Shown here: positions 1 to 14,070 of the stretch, piece after piece | Layout of the letters: each line of letters opens with the position of its first letter | How positions within the stretch are numbered: position 1 is the stretch's first letter | Assembly (NCBI GenBank): GCA_008921705.1 | Contig: VFFE01007583.1 | Location: 2,303,052 to 2,367,051, forward strand | Length of the DNA stretch: 64,000 bases | Origin: Burhinus oedicnemus | Lineage: Eukaryota > Chordata > Aves > Charadriiformes > Burhinidae | Direction of reading: 5' to 3' | The notes under the pieces: generated by a model | Databases searched by the model: none | What the model was told of the DNA's origin: nothing | The model's input: only the letters and a program-made list of their open reading frames with translations | Translations under genes and position numbers: made by a program

Positions 1-102
1 TGATTAGAGAAAGCGTTTTGTCTTTTTTAGTGCTTCATAAAACTGGAAAATAATATAAATGCAATATAGTTTATCTCCATTCAGTTGGATTTGTTACTGC
101 AG

Positions 103-672
103 GCTCACAAATGGAGGAAATGTGGAAAAAAATGTAAGTTTATGAACTACTTATAGTAACATGTGTCCACTCATAAAATAAATGCTTTTAAGTTTATAAG
201 TTTTTCCCACCTTTCTTACTACATTAAGGAACTACAAATCACTATTTACAGCAATTTGGGAAGACGAATGTACTATTTAGTTTCATTTTTATTGTCAAGT
301 ATATTATTGTAGTAGACCTGAGCTTGTGAAAGTATTTCTGCTTGTTTTTACAGCTGACTGTTTTTCAGTGCTTTGGCAAATAGGGCTAAATTTACATTAG
401 ACTTATTATTTTCATAAGTTTCATTCTATAAATTTCTGGTAATTTTGATTGCCACAGGACAATTTTTCCAAAAGTTTCCCCCTCTTTGGCTTTCTTATGA
501 TACAATTCAATTTTTTAAAACTGAACCAAAATGAGATGTCATTTCAAATATGCAGACAGTATAGCTTTTTTGACACCACTGTTTGTCCATACAGGACTTA
601 ATGTAAAATTGTTAACATTTTTTTCTTTCTTTTCCTAAGGAATGGAAGATGGAGGAAAAAAAAAAAGCAAAG
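103..672 (+). other. Two candidate microexons bracketed by splice consensus (speculative)
   Basis: Two short blocks have splice-like borders. The first, 103-133 (31 nt), follows TTGTTACTGCAG and precedes a full donor GTAAGT. The second, 640-672 (33 nt), follows a strong pyrimidine tract ending CCTAAG and precedes GTGACT; it reads as 11 open codons, EWKMEEKKKAK. If the first is read in the frame that ends on a codon boundary it gives LTNGGNVEKN, so the two could join in phase. Lys/Glu-rich microexons exist in some muscle proteins, but I do not recognise this peptide. By chance alone a 64 kb window will contain such patterns, so confidence is low. Confidence 0.12.
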
Positions 673-1344
673 GTGACTTTTATGATGAATGATGCATGGA
701 TACCACTGTGCTAAGAGATGTACATTTCTGCATGGAAATTTTATGCAGTTGAAAATTACGTAAAGAAAAAATCAATCAGAATACTCTTTATTACTCTTGT
801 TCAAGTGATCTGAATCCCAGAAAAGTGCCATCTAACCCAATATTCTGTTTCTAAGAAAGACTAAAAGATGCACTAAAGATAATGGTGCCATATAGCAAAT
901 GAATGCTATTCTTTTCCACACTACAACTGTTTTGGAAAGTTCCAATTTAGAGGTTATATTTGGACTCTCATGTGTAGTAAGTCTATGCCTGTCCTCTGGA
1001 TTGCATAATATCTCTTTGAATTTGTGTTTTTAGTTGCACATGTCCAAATGTAAGATGTTTTACAAGTTAAACATGCGTTGCCCCAAAAATACGAGGCTTC
1101 TTGGTTGTTTTAAATGCAGCACTGGATAATTTCACTGGGTTCCTTTATCCAATTATAGCAGAAAAAGAAATCTGATTAATTTTATTGGCACCATTTATGT
1201 TTGTATATAGCAGGTCATATTATCTACCTTTTCCTGAAAAGCTGACTCAGTCTTTGTGATCTTATTTTGCTTAGTTGTTTGCTACCTTAGATCATCTTCA
1301 TTGTTCTTTTCTGTACTTTTCCTTGATGCTTTCTTGACTTTTTT

Positions 1345-1365
1345 AAAAAAAAAAAAAAAAAAAAA
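1345..1365 (+). repeat. Poly-A run (A21)
   Basis: An uninterrupted run of 21 adenines preceded by TTTT. The sequence on its 5' side is T-rich and carries no recognisable LINE or processed-gene 3' end, so I do not call it a retroposon tail. It is best described as a simple repeat. Confidence 0.8.
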
Positions 1366-4300
1366 TCAATAGAGATTTCATCAGCTGAAAACAACATTTT
1401 AGTTTATCCAAATTCATTCATCATGATTCTCAGACCAATGGCTTCCCGTTTCTAGATGTTAAGCATCTATCTCATAAATTATCCAGATGAAAACGTAATA
1501 GCACCTCTCTTTTTTACTGCCTTTCAATTGAGTCCTCAAACTTTTAGATCTGCTCTTCAAGTTCTTAATTTATTATTCATCATGTTCTGGGATTTTTTGT
1601 CAATCTTCTTATGTAGAAGAGAATTTCCATTTCTTCCAAATCTCATAATTCCTGCCCTCTTCTCTCTTTTTCTTTATTTTTTTAAATTTTTAAGGGCTTT
1701 AACATGAATAAGTCCAGCAGCCACCCTGCACTTACCATACTCTGGATTTATGAGTTACTCATATTGAATACGGATATATTAGGAACTGTTATTTCAACAG
1801 ACTACAGAGTCTATATTTTTTAATATGAAAAAGGCATTATATGTAAATACTTCAGGAAAACAAATCTACCTTTGTGTATTCAGAAGAACAGTCATTTCAG
1901 TTCCTTGTCACTCATAACTAGTAGTTTTTTGTATACTCATATTTGATCTTATTCTATTTAAATTTTGAAGGTCAACTTCTGATCTTCGCTTAGAACATTT
2001 TAGAAACCTAGCTGGATGTTATAGACATATTTTTCTTCTCATGAAAGGCATTTATCAAAGGAAGAGGGTAAATCTTATTCATGTAAAGGAGAACAATACC
2101 ACCACTAATCAACTAATAAATCTTTTTGCATCACTGACTCCCAGAAAAAGGAAAACATGCACCCAACCCACACTGAGAAAACCTATAATCTGATAAATTG
2201 AATTTTGTATATTGCTGGCTTTGATTAAGCCTTAATTCCATTCAGAATCAAACAATACACCTCTTGTGCTTGAATTTATATTCCTTTGAAAATTCTATGA
2301 AGTAATTTACTTAGCTTATTAAAAAAAAAAAAGTATTTGAACATGACATAATAGCTTCATATTCCTGATTGTTTCTATCAGTCTGGGACTACCCTAGAAC
2401 AATCCAGAATCTTTCTTGAACAGGCAGCCTAGCTATATACTAGAAACATTTCTAGTTTAACTACATGTGGGATCCTGCAGAAGACTGAGAAGACACTGAA
2501 ACAATCCTTGTGCACACGCTAGTGACATCAGCTCAGGAAATACTCCTTCCTTTTCCCTGTCAAAGCAGGATTTTCCTTTACAGAGGCTGAAATATAACTG
2601 AAATGACACAAATGTTGCTTGGAAAGGAATGAAAGAGGGGGAGAGATGAGATATATATAAAAATCCCACCTTCTTTGTGGCCAACTAACATCCAGATGTT
2701 GGATTTTAAATACCAAATGCCTGAATAGAGAGGATAAAACTGAATAACCAGCATATTCAAGAGGATATCCACCTGTGTGTGGAAATACCTTAAACATTAC
2801 AAATTTGTCAGGCAAACACATTGCAAATTATACTCTCAGCTGTAATGAGACCATCAGAGGGAGTTCAGCTCTCACTTCTTGCTTTAGGCGTAAAATTCAA
2901 ACAGAGACAATATGGCTATACCTTTATGATGTATTCTGCACTCAGTGCCCAAAAAAGTTGAGCTAGTTCTTCAACATCTGAATTACCTGGACAATTTCAG
3001 CAATGCACTGTTAAGCCTTCAATCATTCTGCCAGGTTTTGGTCCAAAGGCATGTATCTGGTCCAGTTAAGACCAATATCATTTCTGCATCTTCTTGCCTA
3101 GCACCCTAAGGCACTGGAAACTCAATTTCACATTACTGCTGAGCTGCTAAGGTTATGCTGTGAAATTTGATATACATTATTCCTTGTTGTTTCTCCCTAC
3201 ATACCCATCTCTGTGCAAACCTAGCCTGGCTCCAATCTACTACACACTCTACAAAGAGCAGAAATGCTTCAGTTACAGAACTTAAGTGAAAGATGGCCTT
3301 TAGGCCTTCAGTCTGGATGTCTATGATCCAGCGCTATCACTCTGAATTTTGGGAACAGTAACATCAGAAGCGCACTAACGGTAAGATCGGGCACATTCTG
3401 CACCATTCCTTTACCTTCTCATTATTACCGTCATAACAATTTTATTATTTATACATTGCAAACAAAACAACAAATATTAGTAAATGAAGATACGGTCATA
3501 AAATATTATAATTTCACATCAGTGAACCTGGCCAGAGCTTGCTTGTCCCCATTTGTTATAAAAGGATCCAGGGGGACATGTTCAAACTCTGAGCTTTCTG
3601 TAACAGACATTTACATTCATCATTCCATTCTGGCAAGTGCTCAATAATTATATACAGCAGCTGGTTGTAGGATTGGCAGCTACCCCAAAGGTACATTACA
3701 AAAGTGAGATATGTCTTAGGAATTTCCTCAAGAGGCCAACCATGTCCACAGGAACTCTATATTTACTTGTAGAATTTCTAAAGGTCAACCTAAAGCTAGA
3801 GCAAATATGCCAACTCTGGACTGAACAGGAAGAAAAAAGAAATAAATCTTTCCCTGAACTTTTAATCACCTCTAAAAATATCCCCCCAATTGCTTTTAAA
3901 TTTGAAATTGTTTAGTTACGGAGTGTAGCTAGGAATAAGGCCAGACCTTTAGCTTTTTCTACCTATTATTTTTAACTTTTTCCTTTAGAGAAATATTGAT
4001 TTTTAGTTTATGTCTCCTTTCTTAGAGAATGCAGGCCAAAAAGTCCCTGCCCTGTTTTTAATTTGATGCGCCACCAATGTCAGAAGCACAACACAGGTCC
4101 ATAAAAAGAATGTCTTACTTTTACTCTTTCCAGTGGACAGTTACCTGAATACATATTGGATAATGAATTAATAAAAAATAGTTACTTTGAAAGACAAAAT
4201 CCACAAGACATTAAAAATGGTAATATAGAATTAATCAAGAATCTAAGTAGCTTGTAAGTATTCTTCTAAAGATATTATTTTGTTGGCAAAAATATCCAAA

Positions 4301-7300
4301 TTTACACGTTTAGGCAAAAATGAAAGGAAGTGTTTGTTATTTTATACTCGTAACATTTATGTAAATTTTAAAAAGCACATCAAAATTCCAAGGCTTTATA
4401 TGTATCCCTTTTTCTATAAGCCTATATACCTAAGGCTGTGCATATAAGAGAAAGTTTATCTGCACAAACAAATCTCTGTGGACATACGTACAGTAACTGA
4501 CATATATCCACATGAAATGCATAGAAAGTGCAGATACAATGTAAATATTGACTTTGAAATGTTGCTTATCCTCTCCTCAGTCTTCTCCCACCTCTGTGTT
4601 ATACTTAGCCAGACCTTCATTTGTAGGATTTGGGGAAAAATTTGGATCAAGGTAGAACAACCTATTGTATTTGCAGAGACATCTTGTGCAGGGGAGTCGT
4701 ACTGTGAGAAAAACTTCTGCCTATCTCATGGAAAATACAAGTAGGTACCAGAGCAGTGAGAAAAGAGATTAATTTTAAATTGGAACTAATTGCTCCTGCA
4801 CATGGTATCATAGTTCTGGTGGGACAATGCAAAGTATCACCTAGTTCTGGATTAAATGTACTATCAAGTGCAGTCTTCTGTCCTTGAAGTTATGAAATGG
4901 CTTTTGGCCCTGAATGAGTGTCTGTAAAAGACATTCCTCTCCACTGACCTAAAAGGTGCAATGTCAGCTCCAGACTCAGAGCTGGCAATTCCTTATAACA
5001 ACAAAAGCCCCACTTACTTATTTTAATTTGTGTAAACGTCAAAAAATGCAGAATAAGGATAGCAGGAGCTTGTAGCCTGCCACATGCATCACAAACATTA
5101 CAGATAGCTAAATTATAGCTCTTTGTGTGTGTGTAATCCCCATGGGTGACAAGCTATTTACAAACTCAGCACAATTTGAGTTTGACAACCTGTATTACGT
5201 GAGATTTTACAAGAACAGAAGAAAATCCCTGCTGAACCTAGGACAGCAGATGCAGCTTGCAGGGTCTCTGTTAAAAAGAAATACAAAATTCCATTAGTAC
5301 CATTTTAAAGCATCAACAATTTCAGCAGAAGGTGATGTAAGGCAGAAACAACCATACCTTAAAAAAATTTAAAAAACGCAGAGGAATGTTACAAATCAGA
5401 GTAAGGTTACTCTTCATTCCCTTTTGAGATATGGAGTTTAATTTTTAGCAATAAAATTATGGAATATGTTAGGATAATCTTCAAATATCTCTGTTGAAGA
5501 TTCAGGACTCTTTCTACCCTTCCGTAAGTAGCTTTTCATTTGAGAAAAATAATCACAAAACAGCAATGCTAATTGTGTTTCTCGCAAGGAGTATGAAGCA
5601 AAGTTTATACTGAATGCCTCCTAGAAAAATGTTCATTTGTTTTCCATATGAAAAAGTTTGAAGTGAAGTCAAAAGAAATATTATTTTATTTCAATAGAAC
5701 CTTGACACCTCATCAAGAAGTTTCTAATAATTTAAATTTACCACATCCAATTACATTGGTATAGGTAACGAAACACGGCTGAAAGTCTGCAGATAAAAAG
5801 ATAGATGGTAAAATGGTGGGACATCAGCGTGAATGAAGAACACATAACACAATATTTGGGGTTTTCTTCTTTGTCTTTTATACAGTAAAAATAAATAAAA
5901 TGAAACAGAGGTGGGAAAATAAAGGTCTATAATGCTTGTGAAAAACATATCAGTAACACCTCAATATCAGTTATGCCACCATTCGAAAAGGACCTAAACT
6001 GTCACCATGTTGAAGTACCTCCATGAAATACCCAGGAGTCAGAACTTGCAGGCCTGTGCTTCCAGGTGCGAGTAGTGCTGCTGCATGCCAAACAGAACGT
6101 CTTAGGCTGCTGTAGAACTGTGGAAGATAAATGGGAGAAAAGCAGGGACGAGTGATTTGATATAGTTCATGTACAGCTGAGTTATTGGTCTTCCAGCCTG
6201 CCATTCTTAGAGAAGAAAGAAAGAGGACAATAATTTTCAAGATCTGCAGTAACAGCTGAACTGTGGTATGTCCAGGGTGGGAAGTAGGAATATCTTCATT
6301 CAGTATACATACCATATGCAACTCATGTGCTGTATGTCCTGTGCTAGGCGGTGATAATAGGCAGGTTTGTTGTTTCTTTAAGAAAACATTAAGTGTTTTC
6401 TATAGATATTCACCCTGGAAACACGTCTCTAACATCTGACAAAGGCTACCTCATGCATATCACTCCATACCAACAATCACCTTAGCTTTTCTTCTTCACT
6501 TACCACAGTTTTTATTCATAAGCCTCCTGGCATCCTAATCGCATTCATCTAGAAAGGTACTATGCTTCTCTGCCTGTATGCCTCCACCTGAACTTGTTTT
6601 TCAACAATATTTCTACTCTGGGCAGAGCTCACCCACAGTTCTACAGCAGAGGAAATGCTATTCCAGCTCCTCAGGGAAAGACATAATTAATCTCTTAGTT
6701 TTTTTCTTAGGGAAGCACTTCTTTCTGATAACAGAATTTCCCCCCTTCCACCCTCCTTCGTGTACTGCAAGCTTTCTCTTAAATAAAACACAGTCATTTC
6801 CAATGCATGTCACTTTCACAGATTACTTAAAATGCAGATGGTCAACTGAAGTAAGACGGTTGGAAACATTCCCTGGCCCAGCTCATAACTGCAGAGGTTG
6901 GATACTATATTTATATTTATTCCCATACCCTGAGCATTACATAAACCGATGGGAAGAGACACAATCATACAGGAAGCAGCAAAATTTAAGGTAGAGACAG
7001 ACACAACAGAACTGAAAAAGTCTTTTGTCAAAGACACCCACAAAAGCAAGCAAAATATTCTTCACATGAAAAAACATCTGTCTCCTCTATTGTCTTTTCT
7101 TCTCATGGTGATGAATCTTCTTCTGTGCATGCCTGAACCCCATGCCAAATGGCTGTATGTCTGAAGCCATGTTGTCAGCTGTAACTAATAGTTCTTGCTG
7201 TAGTGCTGTTGCTCACCAAAGTTTTTCTGACAGTGGTTTCACCCCACTCACGTGATTGGTGTCTGCCAGAAAGTGAATGTGTCAGATGTGATTGCTGAAG

Positions 7301-7503
7301 TAGGTTGATGTGCTCAATTCAGCTGCTCATACAATCAGTCCTGTTTTTAGTATGGATATTTTAGCAAATGTGATGTCAGATGCATGTCAGGGTATTTAAT
7401 TTATCAGGGATATACATCTTTAACAAACAGCCAAATCCATACCCAGCCAAACATGTGAATGGAAATACAATCAGTTTATTATAGGTCTTCTTAAACTAGA
7501 GAT

Positions 7504-7612
7504 AAATTCAATTCAGTAGGTGATTTATTTGCTACTAAGAATGATGTATGTGATGTTGTGGATGATATACCTGACTTAGTTTAGCACCTGACAAATCCAA
7601 TTCAGTAGGTGA
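7504..7612 (+). repeat. Short direct repeat, 89-bp spacing
   Basis: CAATTCAGTAGGTGA occurs exactly at 7509-7523 and 7598-7612. The match extends to 20 bases with one difference (7504-7523 against 7593-7612). Related fragments (CAATTCAG near 7316, GTACTAGGTTA near 7647) lie nearby, which hints at a degraded tandem array or a segmental duplication with a period of about 89 bp. The intervening sequence does not visibly align well between copies. No function is implied. Confidence 0.5.
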
Positions 7613-10600
7613 CACAAGGTATCATTTTTGCAGAAATATATCTGATGTACTAGGTTATGGATTTGATACAAATTAGGTCTTTTTCTTTGGCGAGCAATAC
7701 TTTACTTTTCTCCTGAGGTATTTGACTGTAAACTGTATAGTATATACACGTCTTTCACATTAAATGCTAATAAATGACATGTCCATTATACCCTGTAACA
7801 TTTATCCAGCCTTTTGAATGCTGAAATGAACAATAGAAAGTGACAGAAACATTGCTTTTAAGGGATGCTTTTGACACAACATGTGAAAGATGGTTATTGG
7901 ATTAGCTAAAAGAGAAACACCGAACATCTGGTCTGCCAGCAACCAAAACCAAAAGCTTTTCTGCAGCTTTTCAATGAACTTCCAGTAAAAGTCAGCAAAA
8001 GTATCAACTCTGTCTCTGAACATACTGGTTTGGAATTGCCTGTTATGAGAGGAAAAAGTAATCTTCCATGGTGATCAGTGAAATTTTTTATTTTTGTTAC
8101 AGTGATTTTTTATAATATTTTGAAGACATCATGGACCTGTGCATGCACATATACTGAAGTAAAGATATAGCACCTTGCCAAATGACATGATCCTGTTCAA
8201 CTTTTTCAACAACAACAAAAAAAAAAGCAGGGAAAAAAAAAACATTCCATTTACATTAGGGTTTTGACATTGTTATCATCAGCAAGAAAAGAGTATGAGC
8301 AGAAACAAAAGCTAAAGATATCATCTGGTATTTGTATATTCCTTGCATCTATAACGTATTCATTGCTGCCCATGCATAGAAAAAGGCATAGAGCCTGGCT
8401 AAAACAGCTTATGTTTTAAGAAGACATGAAGGTCAGGGAAAGAGTAGATCATACACAAACCACAACTTACGTAAAAAAAGCAATAGACAGTATTGCTTAC
8501 TAAGGTGCATTTTAGCTAACAGCCTTGTTCGTTCAGTGTATGCTTTGCCAAGTCCAGTGCATAGAACTACCAAGCTTCAGAATTACAGACAGCATATTCC
8601 GCTCAAAGGACAAGCACTTTTCACTAACAACCATTGCTTCCTCAGAGTTTAATATAGAGATGGACAAACTTTGTTTCAATTGCATTACACCAAGTAAGGC
8701 AATTTCCTATTACAATGAAACCAAAGAATCCCACCTGGTGCCCAGGACAGTTCTGGCACGATCAGGCCAACTTCCAGCTCCACAAAGAATATTACCAGAC
8801 ATTAGTGCTGCTGCTTCTTGAATTGCAGAATGCCACCAGAACAAAAGTAAAGAGTAAACTAGGTCTGATATTGTAACTATGAATTTCTACATACCCAGAG
8901 GCAAAAATAAAGGGGGTATTAAGCTTAAGTTCTGAGCCCTCAGGCTGGATTGAAAGTAGGGGTGTTTCTTTTTCCCCCCTCAACCATATATAGCTACATG
9001 AGGCAAAACTACTGCACCTTGGGGGCAACAATAATCTCTTTGAATTTTTCCTTGGTGAGGGAAAGTAATCCAACCTATGACAGCAAATACCTGTAGATTA
9101 TGCAGATCTAGTTTCCAAGAGGTTTCCTACCTTACCTAGCTATCACTTCAAAACAGTAGATATGCAAGAAGTGCATAGGCAATTAATTCATATCAGTAGC
9201 AAATATTTTTTATTATGTTATTGGGCAGGGAACAAGGATGGGGTGAGGAGTTATTGATTCAAAGGTAATATAATAAGAGTTTGTCCATCCCTCCCCTCCA
9301 CAATCTGGTGACTTCTTGTGTAAATTAGGCTGCTCTCTGGACATTTGAGCAGTCAGTCAAACATATAATGCTGGCGGTATCCTGAAAAACAAAACCAGAG
9401 TAAGACAAGATTTCTAGATGATGGATGCCTGAGCCGAGATCACTAGAATGTCTTGGGCATGTGTCTTAATTCTAAACACAAGGGGAAGCATTGAGCATGA
9501 AAATATTCTGAGGCGGTAGCCTTGTTTTGAAAGGCTAGATATCCTGGTTTAGACTGGTGAATGGAATTGCAGGTTAAACAGCAGAGATATGGAAAAAGCC
9601 ATGCAAAAGAAACTCCTGACTGAGCAAACTCAGGGAAAGGTAGTTTGATACTGTCATGAAAACATAGCAAAATCCACTCTGAAATCCTCACATTCTGAAT
9701 CTAAAGACAATGTAGGGAAAGGAAGCTCTGTTTTTTTTCATAGCATATGTTTCATACTTACCTTCTATGAAGGAACTCCAAGTGTGCCAGTGCTTTAAGA
9801 TGGACCTTAAGGAGTAAAGGTTTATAAAAATAATAAAAAGTCTTCTACATTCAAAAAGCCAGATTTTATTAGAACTAGGTATGAAACTGTTAACTATTTA
9901 GACAGACAATGTCTAAACAGACATAGTGAAAATAACTATGAAAGACAACAGATAAAGAAGGGCTTAAAGTATGCGGTGTTGTGCCTGTCTCCCATTGTGC
10001 CCCTGCAAGACAAATTTTCATTTTCAAACTTGTTTTCATTCAGCTCAATGGCTTTCTGATTTGCAGCAAATTCTGGATAAAACCCTCCAAGTCTTCTACC
10101 TCCTCTGAGGCTTGTCTGTACCTCCGTTCTCTGCTCCTCTCAACTGTCTTTCAGATTTTCTGCTCAAAATGCAGCCTCCCAGATCTTTTCGGCAAGTCTC
10201 CCTCCACTTCTTCTCCTGTCTGCCCTAACCACATCATCTTTCCCAAGTGTTCTCAGCTGTTTTTCCCCAAATCAGACCATTTCACTGACTTTAAAAAAAA
10301 AAAAAAGAAAACACAGAAAGTGAGAGTAAGAAATTATGACAGATCCTTTGACACAGTATGAACAAATTCAGATATTAGAATTATTTGACTTGGGTCCATG
10401 TTCAAAAAGAAGATTCTCACTTCAATTTTATTATGACATACATTACCCTAGCCCTCCGTTTTTTTTAAAAAAAAAAGTTAAATACAGAAAGTTTGGACTT
10501 TTAATCTGATTCTACAAATCAAAAAGTGGTTTGTTATACTACATATTCCTGCCTACAGCTATTAATCTCACAGTCAGAACATCTCATACTTAAAAGAACT

Positions 10601-13600
10601 GTATCAACTGTCTGATGTTTTATTAGTCACACACTTCTCACTGCTACAAATACCCTGAAAGAAACTAACCAGTGAGAAAGAAAAGCGCGTTAATGAAACC
10701 AGGACAGTTTTGATGCCCAAATGACACTATATATCCAAGCTCTCTGAAAAGAAACACTTGCCATTTTGACCAATACACCGGTGCTTGAAGATCTTCTCCA
10801 GAGCTGCTAGATTCAGCTGCAGAGCCATAACCCCAGAGCAAAAAGTGAGATATCAAGCATAACCAAGACGTTCAGTATATAACGCAGAGAAGCAATTAGT
10901 AAAAAAAAAAAAAATTCTTTTAGAAGTGTGCTTAAAATACTGAAAACAAACAGAAACCCACTAGGATTATGGTGCAAACAATCAAAATCCAATTCTAAGT
11001 AATTAGAAAAAACACTTGAAGAGTAGTCTATTCTCACTACTTTGCCTACAACCTTATCAATCTCTTCTTGCACTTCAAAACACCACAAGATCAAAACCCC
11101 CTTATCCCCACTCATTTTCTTCTCCCAGGAGCCGAGACCCATATTTTTATCTATCAGTTCTGATTGGCCTCAAGCTGTAAATGTCCCCACCTGGCTTTCC
11201 ACTTATAATTAGGCCAATTAGTCTGTGCCTCTCTGGGCTTGTTGCCAGTGCAGTCCAGTTGATATTTCCCTAAAGATACAGAAAGCTCTATGACTGGAAA
11301 AAGGTTGCATCCACAAGCAAACAGAAATCCAAGATAAGAGAGTCCAGTATGATACACTCTGCTACACGGTTTGCTCACTGATCTCACTCAGGAATATTCT
11401 TTCCTGCAAGTACGGACTAACTTGATCTTAAGCCATCTGAATTTTACAGAAGCCTTCCACATACACCAGAAGGCTTTGATCCAACCTGTTATCACCAAAA
11501 TAAGTGCAACCTGGATGATATTTTTCTGCCTTATTACATCTGTTATTCAGGCTGCTTCTCACCTGACACAGGCTAGACCATTATTGTTTTTCCAGTGTCT
11601 AAAACCAACACTAATTCAGCTACTACGAAATCTTACTTCGTTTTCTTTGCCGAACCTTGTGAGGAAAGTCTCTGTTACCACACTTTGATTACCGCATCAC
11701 TTTCCTCAAGGAACTTCAAATGAAACACAGCCCCCCATGGGTAGCTGTAAAGTAACAGTCACATAAGGTTTATTACAATGTATTACATGAGAGCTGAGTT
11801 TAGCCTAAAGATACACTTGAACGGTTGCATATTTTCATGCATCTAGAGCTGATAAAAATGTGCTCCTACGTGTATGTGCTAAGGCATAAACTTTGATAAA
11901 AGTAACTTTGAAAAAATATAGTTCTGAAAATCTTACGTTGCATCCTGCCATCAGCAGTTTATTGCCTGCTGAAATGCAGTTTATAAACAGTGAAGATGGA
12001 TCTAACAATACATATCATTATGGTCGATCCATTTATGTACTAGGTAAATTAAATTTGAGTTTCTAGAAAACTGCCTGTCAGATGTAGAATTTTCCTTTAT
12101 GGACTCTGAAGGCTATTTTATTTCTTCAACTCAGCTATTACTTTAGAAACATTTACCTCTAACAGTTAAGAAAAGAGGCTCAATATAATGATTTTTGTCA
12201 GGTAGATGTAATCTAGAAATAAGAAGATTACATGCAGGTTGTACCTAAATGAACTGAACAACTTCTTGTCTTGCTATTGCATCCTTATAACATTATTCAT
12301 TATATACCTTAATGGAAGAAAACATATGTAACACAGGTCTTATTAGGAGAAACATGATTTGAATGGGTTTTTTTCTGATGTTTATGTAGAAATGATGTAA
12401 GGTTAAGTTTGAAAGTATTAATACTTGTTACCATTTCATAGAAGTGGAAGAGCATGGTAAGCACACTCCAGAGCTTTTACTGTGCATGTAGTTACAAGGG
12501 TTCAATATTGAGACACTGTGGCACAACTTTATCACACAAATAGTTTTTTATTATTGTTCTAGGCCACATCTCTGCTGATGCAAAAGGTGGCAGTAACCCC
12601 AAAGTTTGTGATCATTGGTGGTTAACAGCCAACTCTAATAACATTAATAACCAAATAACCACAGAGACCAAGTCTCTTGGATCCAGTCCTGGGGCTGGAT
12701 TGTTGTTCAGGACACACATGACTCCATGTGTTTGGCAAAGTGTAGGATCCTTCACATTTTAACAAAACAAATGAATACAGTCCCCCGAAGCTGAAGTTTG
12801 AATGTGACAGAGGCATGTCACAAAGTGCTTTAGCAATAATGAAACCATCCGATTTGTGCACTTTCGGATTGAAGATAACTCTTAGGTTTCATTCCAACAA
12901 GGCTTCATGTAATAGCATATTCCAGTTGCTGCAGTAAAGCAAGTTTTGTGATAGCCCACCTGTAAGTTCTCTAACGTGTTGGTTTTTTTTTTTTTTTCAG
13001 TTTGGTGACAGTGAAATAGTTCAGTAAACCAAAAAACACTAGTCTCTTTTCTTTTTTTAGAATTTTATTTTATGAGAATTTCCACACAGAGCATTACCAT
13101 TTTTGTTCCTGTTCAGAAAAGACACAAATTCCTTTGGATAAAATAAGATGAAATAATATTTAAAACAACAACAAAAAAACCCAGAACAAAACACTTCTCC
13201 CTATCTATCATTACCTAAAGTTTAAGGAAAAAAAACCCAAACCAACAAAGTCTTGTTAGGCTGTGGTTTTGTAGCAGACTCCGTATCTTTGTGTGTTTTT
13301 AACTCACTGGTAATATTTAACAGCCATTTTGATGTATTATATTTCTCTACACCAAGCATCCCTGACCCCATCTTGTTCTGCTGGCTGTCTCTTGCAGTGT
13401 TATACTTTAGATTTGTGTAACGCACATTTTCTTTTTTTTTTTTTTATTATTTGCCTTGAGAGCAAACTGCTTTTGTAGTGCCATAAACTGTCATTTCACT
13501 TCATATTCAGACTTGATTTGTATTCAGGGCTAAGCAGCATTCTGGCCCAATGTTTTTGAAACGTTTCAAGGGAAAGAAAATCCCATTCTCAGGTGTGTTT

Positions 13601-13824
13601 GAACTGAGGACCTGGGAAGGAAGCCCAGATTTAGTGTTAAGTGCACTTTCATTTGTTGTGTGAGGAATGAGATGATGCAATCCTGCTTTTTATGTTGCTG
13701 TTACTGCAGTATCCACGCTTGCACAGAGGACTGGCACTATAGCAAACTTTCCCACTGTTTGTTCTGCTAGTTATACATTGAGCTTATGAGTTTCTGTCAA
13801 TCCCAGGAGGATACTCATCTTCAT

Positions 13825-13876
13825 TATACTGTGTAAGAGAGTATATATATAAATATATATATATATATACTGTGTA
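13825..13876 (+). repeat. (TA)n microsatellite flanked by an 11-bp direct repeat
   Basis: An almost pure TA tract (about 13842-13868) is flanked by two exact copies of TATACTGTGTA at 13825-13835 and 13866-13876. It lies immediately upstream of the 5' truncation point of CR1 copy A. TA tracts are common slippage sites; the flanking duplication could come from slippage or from end-joining repair at the LINE insertion. Confidence 0.75.
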
Positions 13877-14070
13877 TACCTGAGAGAGCAACTGGAATGT
13901 ATCAAGCTCTTCCTAGGGGTGGATAAAGAACATGTTGAGAGCTTATGGGCAAGAATTAAGGGGCAGGTTAATATAGGAGACACCACACACCACCAGATTA
14001 GGAAGACGAAGTCGATGAGGCCTTCTACAGGCAGCTGGAAATAGCCTCACAGTCACAGGCCCTGGTTCTC

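Larger units (their letters stand above)
1..13824. other. Non-coding AT-rich stretch, no gene recognised
   Basis: No open reading frame here resembles a known protein; the longest (6578-6994 +, 138 codons; 9981-10361 +, 126 codons; 5971-6321 -, 116 codons) have no domain, no repeat structure and no splice context that I can support. The stretch contains homopolymer runs: A21 at 1345-1365, T8 next to A10 at 10459-10476 and A14 near 10293. It also holds the direct repeat at 7504-7612 and the splice-bracketed blocks at 103-672, listed separately. There is no CR1 tail octamer on either strand that I could find. I infer intergenic or intronic DNA. Confidence 0.6.

Noticed and set aside
1345..1365. 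Poly-A as the tail of a processed pseudogene
   Set aside because: No recognisable gene-derived sequence lies upstream on the plus strand and no target duplication was seen.
6578..6994. 138-codon plus-strand frame
   Set aside because: No recognisable domain; composition looks like translated non-coding DNA (rich in Ser, Leu and Phe).
12982..13010. Long T run ending TTTCAG, an acceptor-like site
   Set aside because: No open exon with a suitable donor follows; poly-T runs of this kind recur throughout the window.
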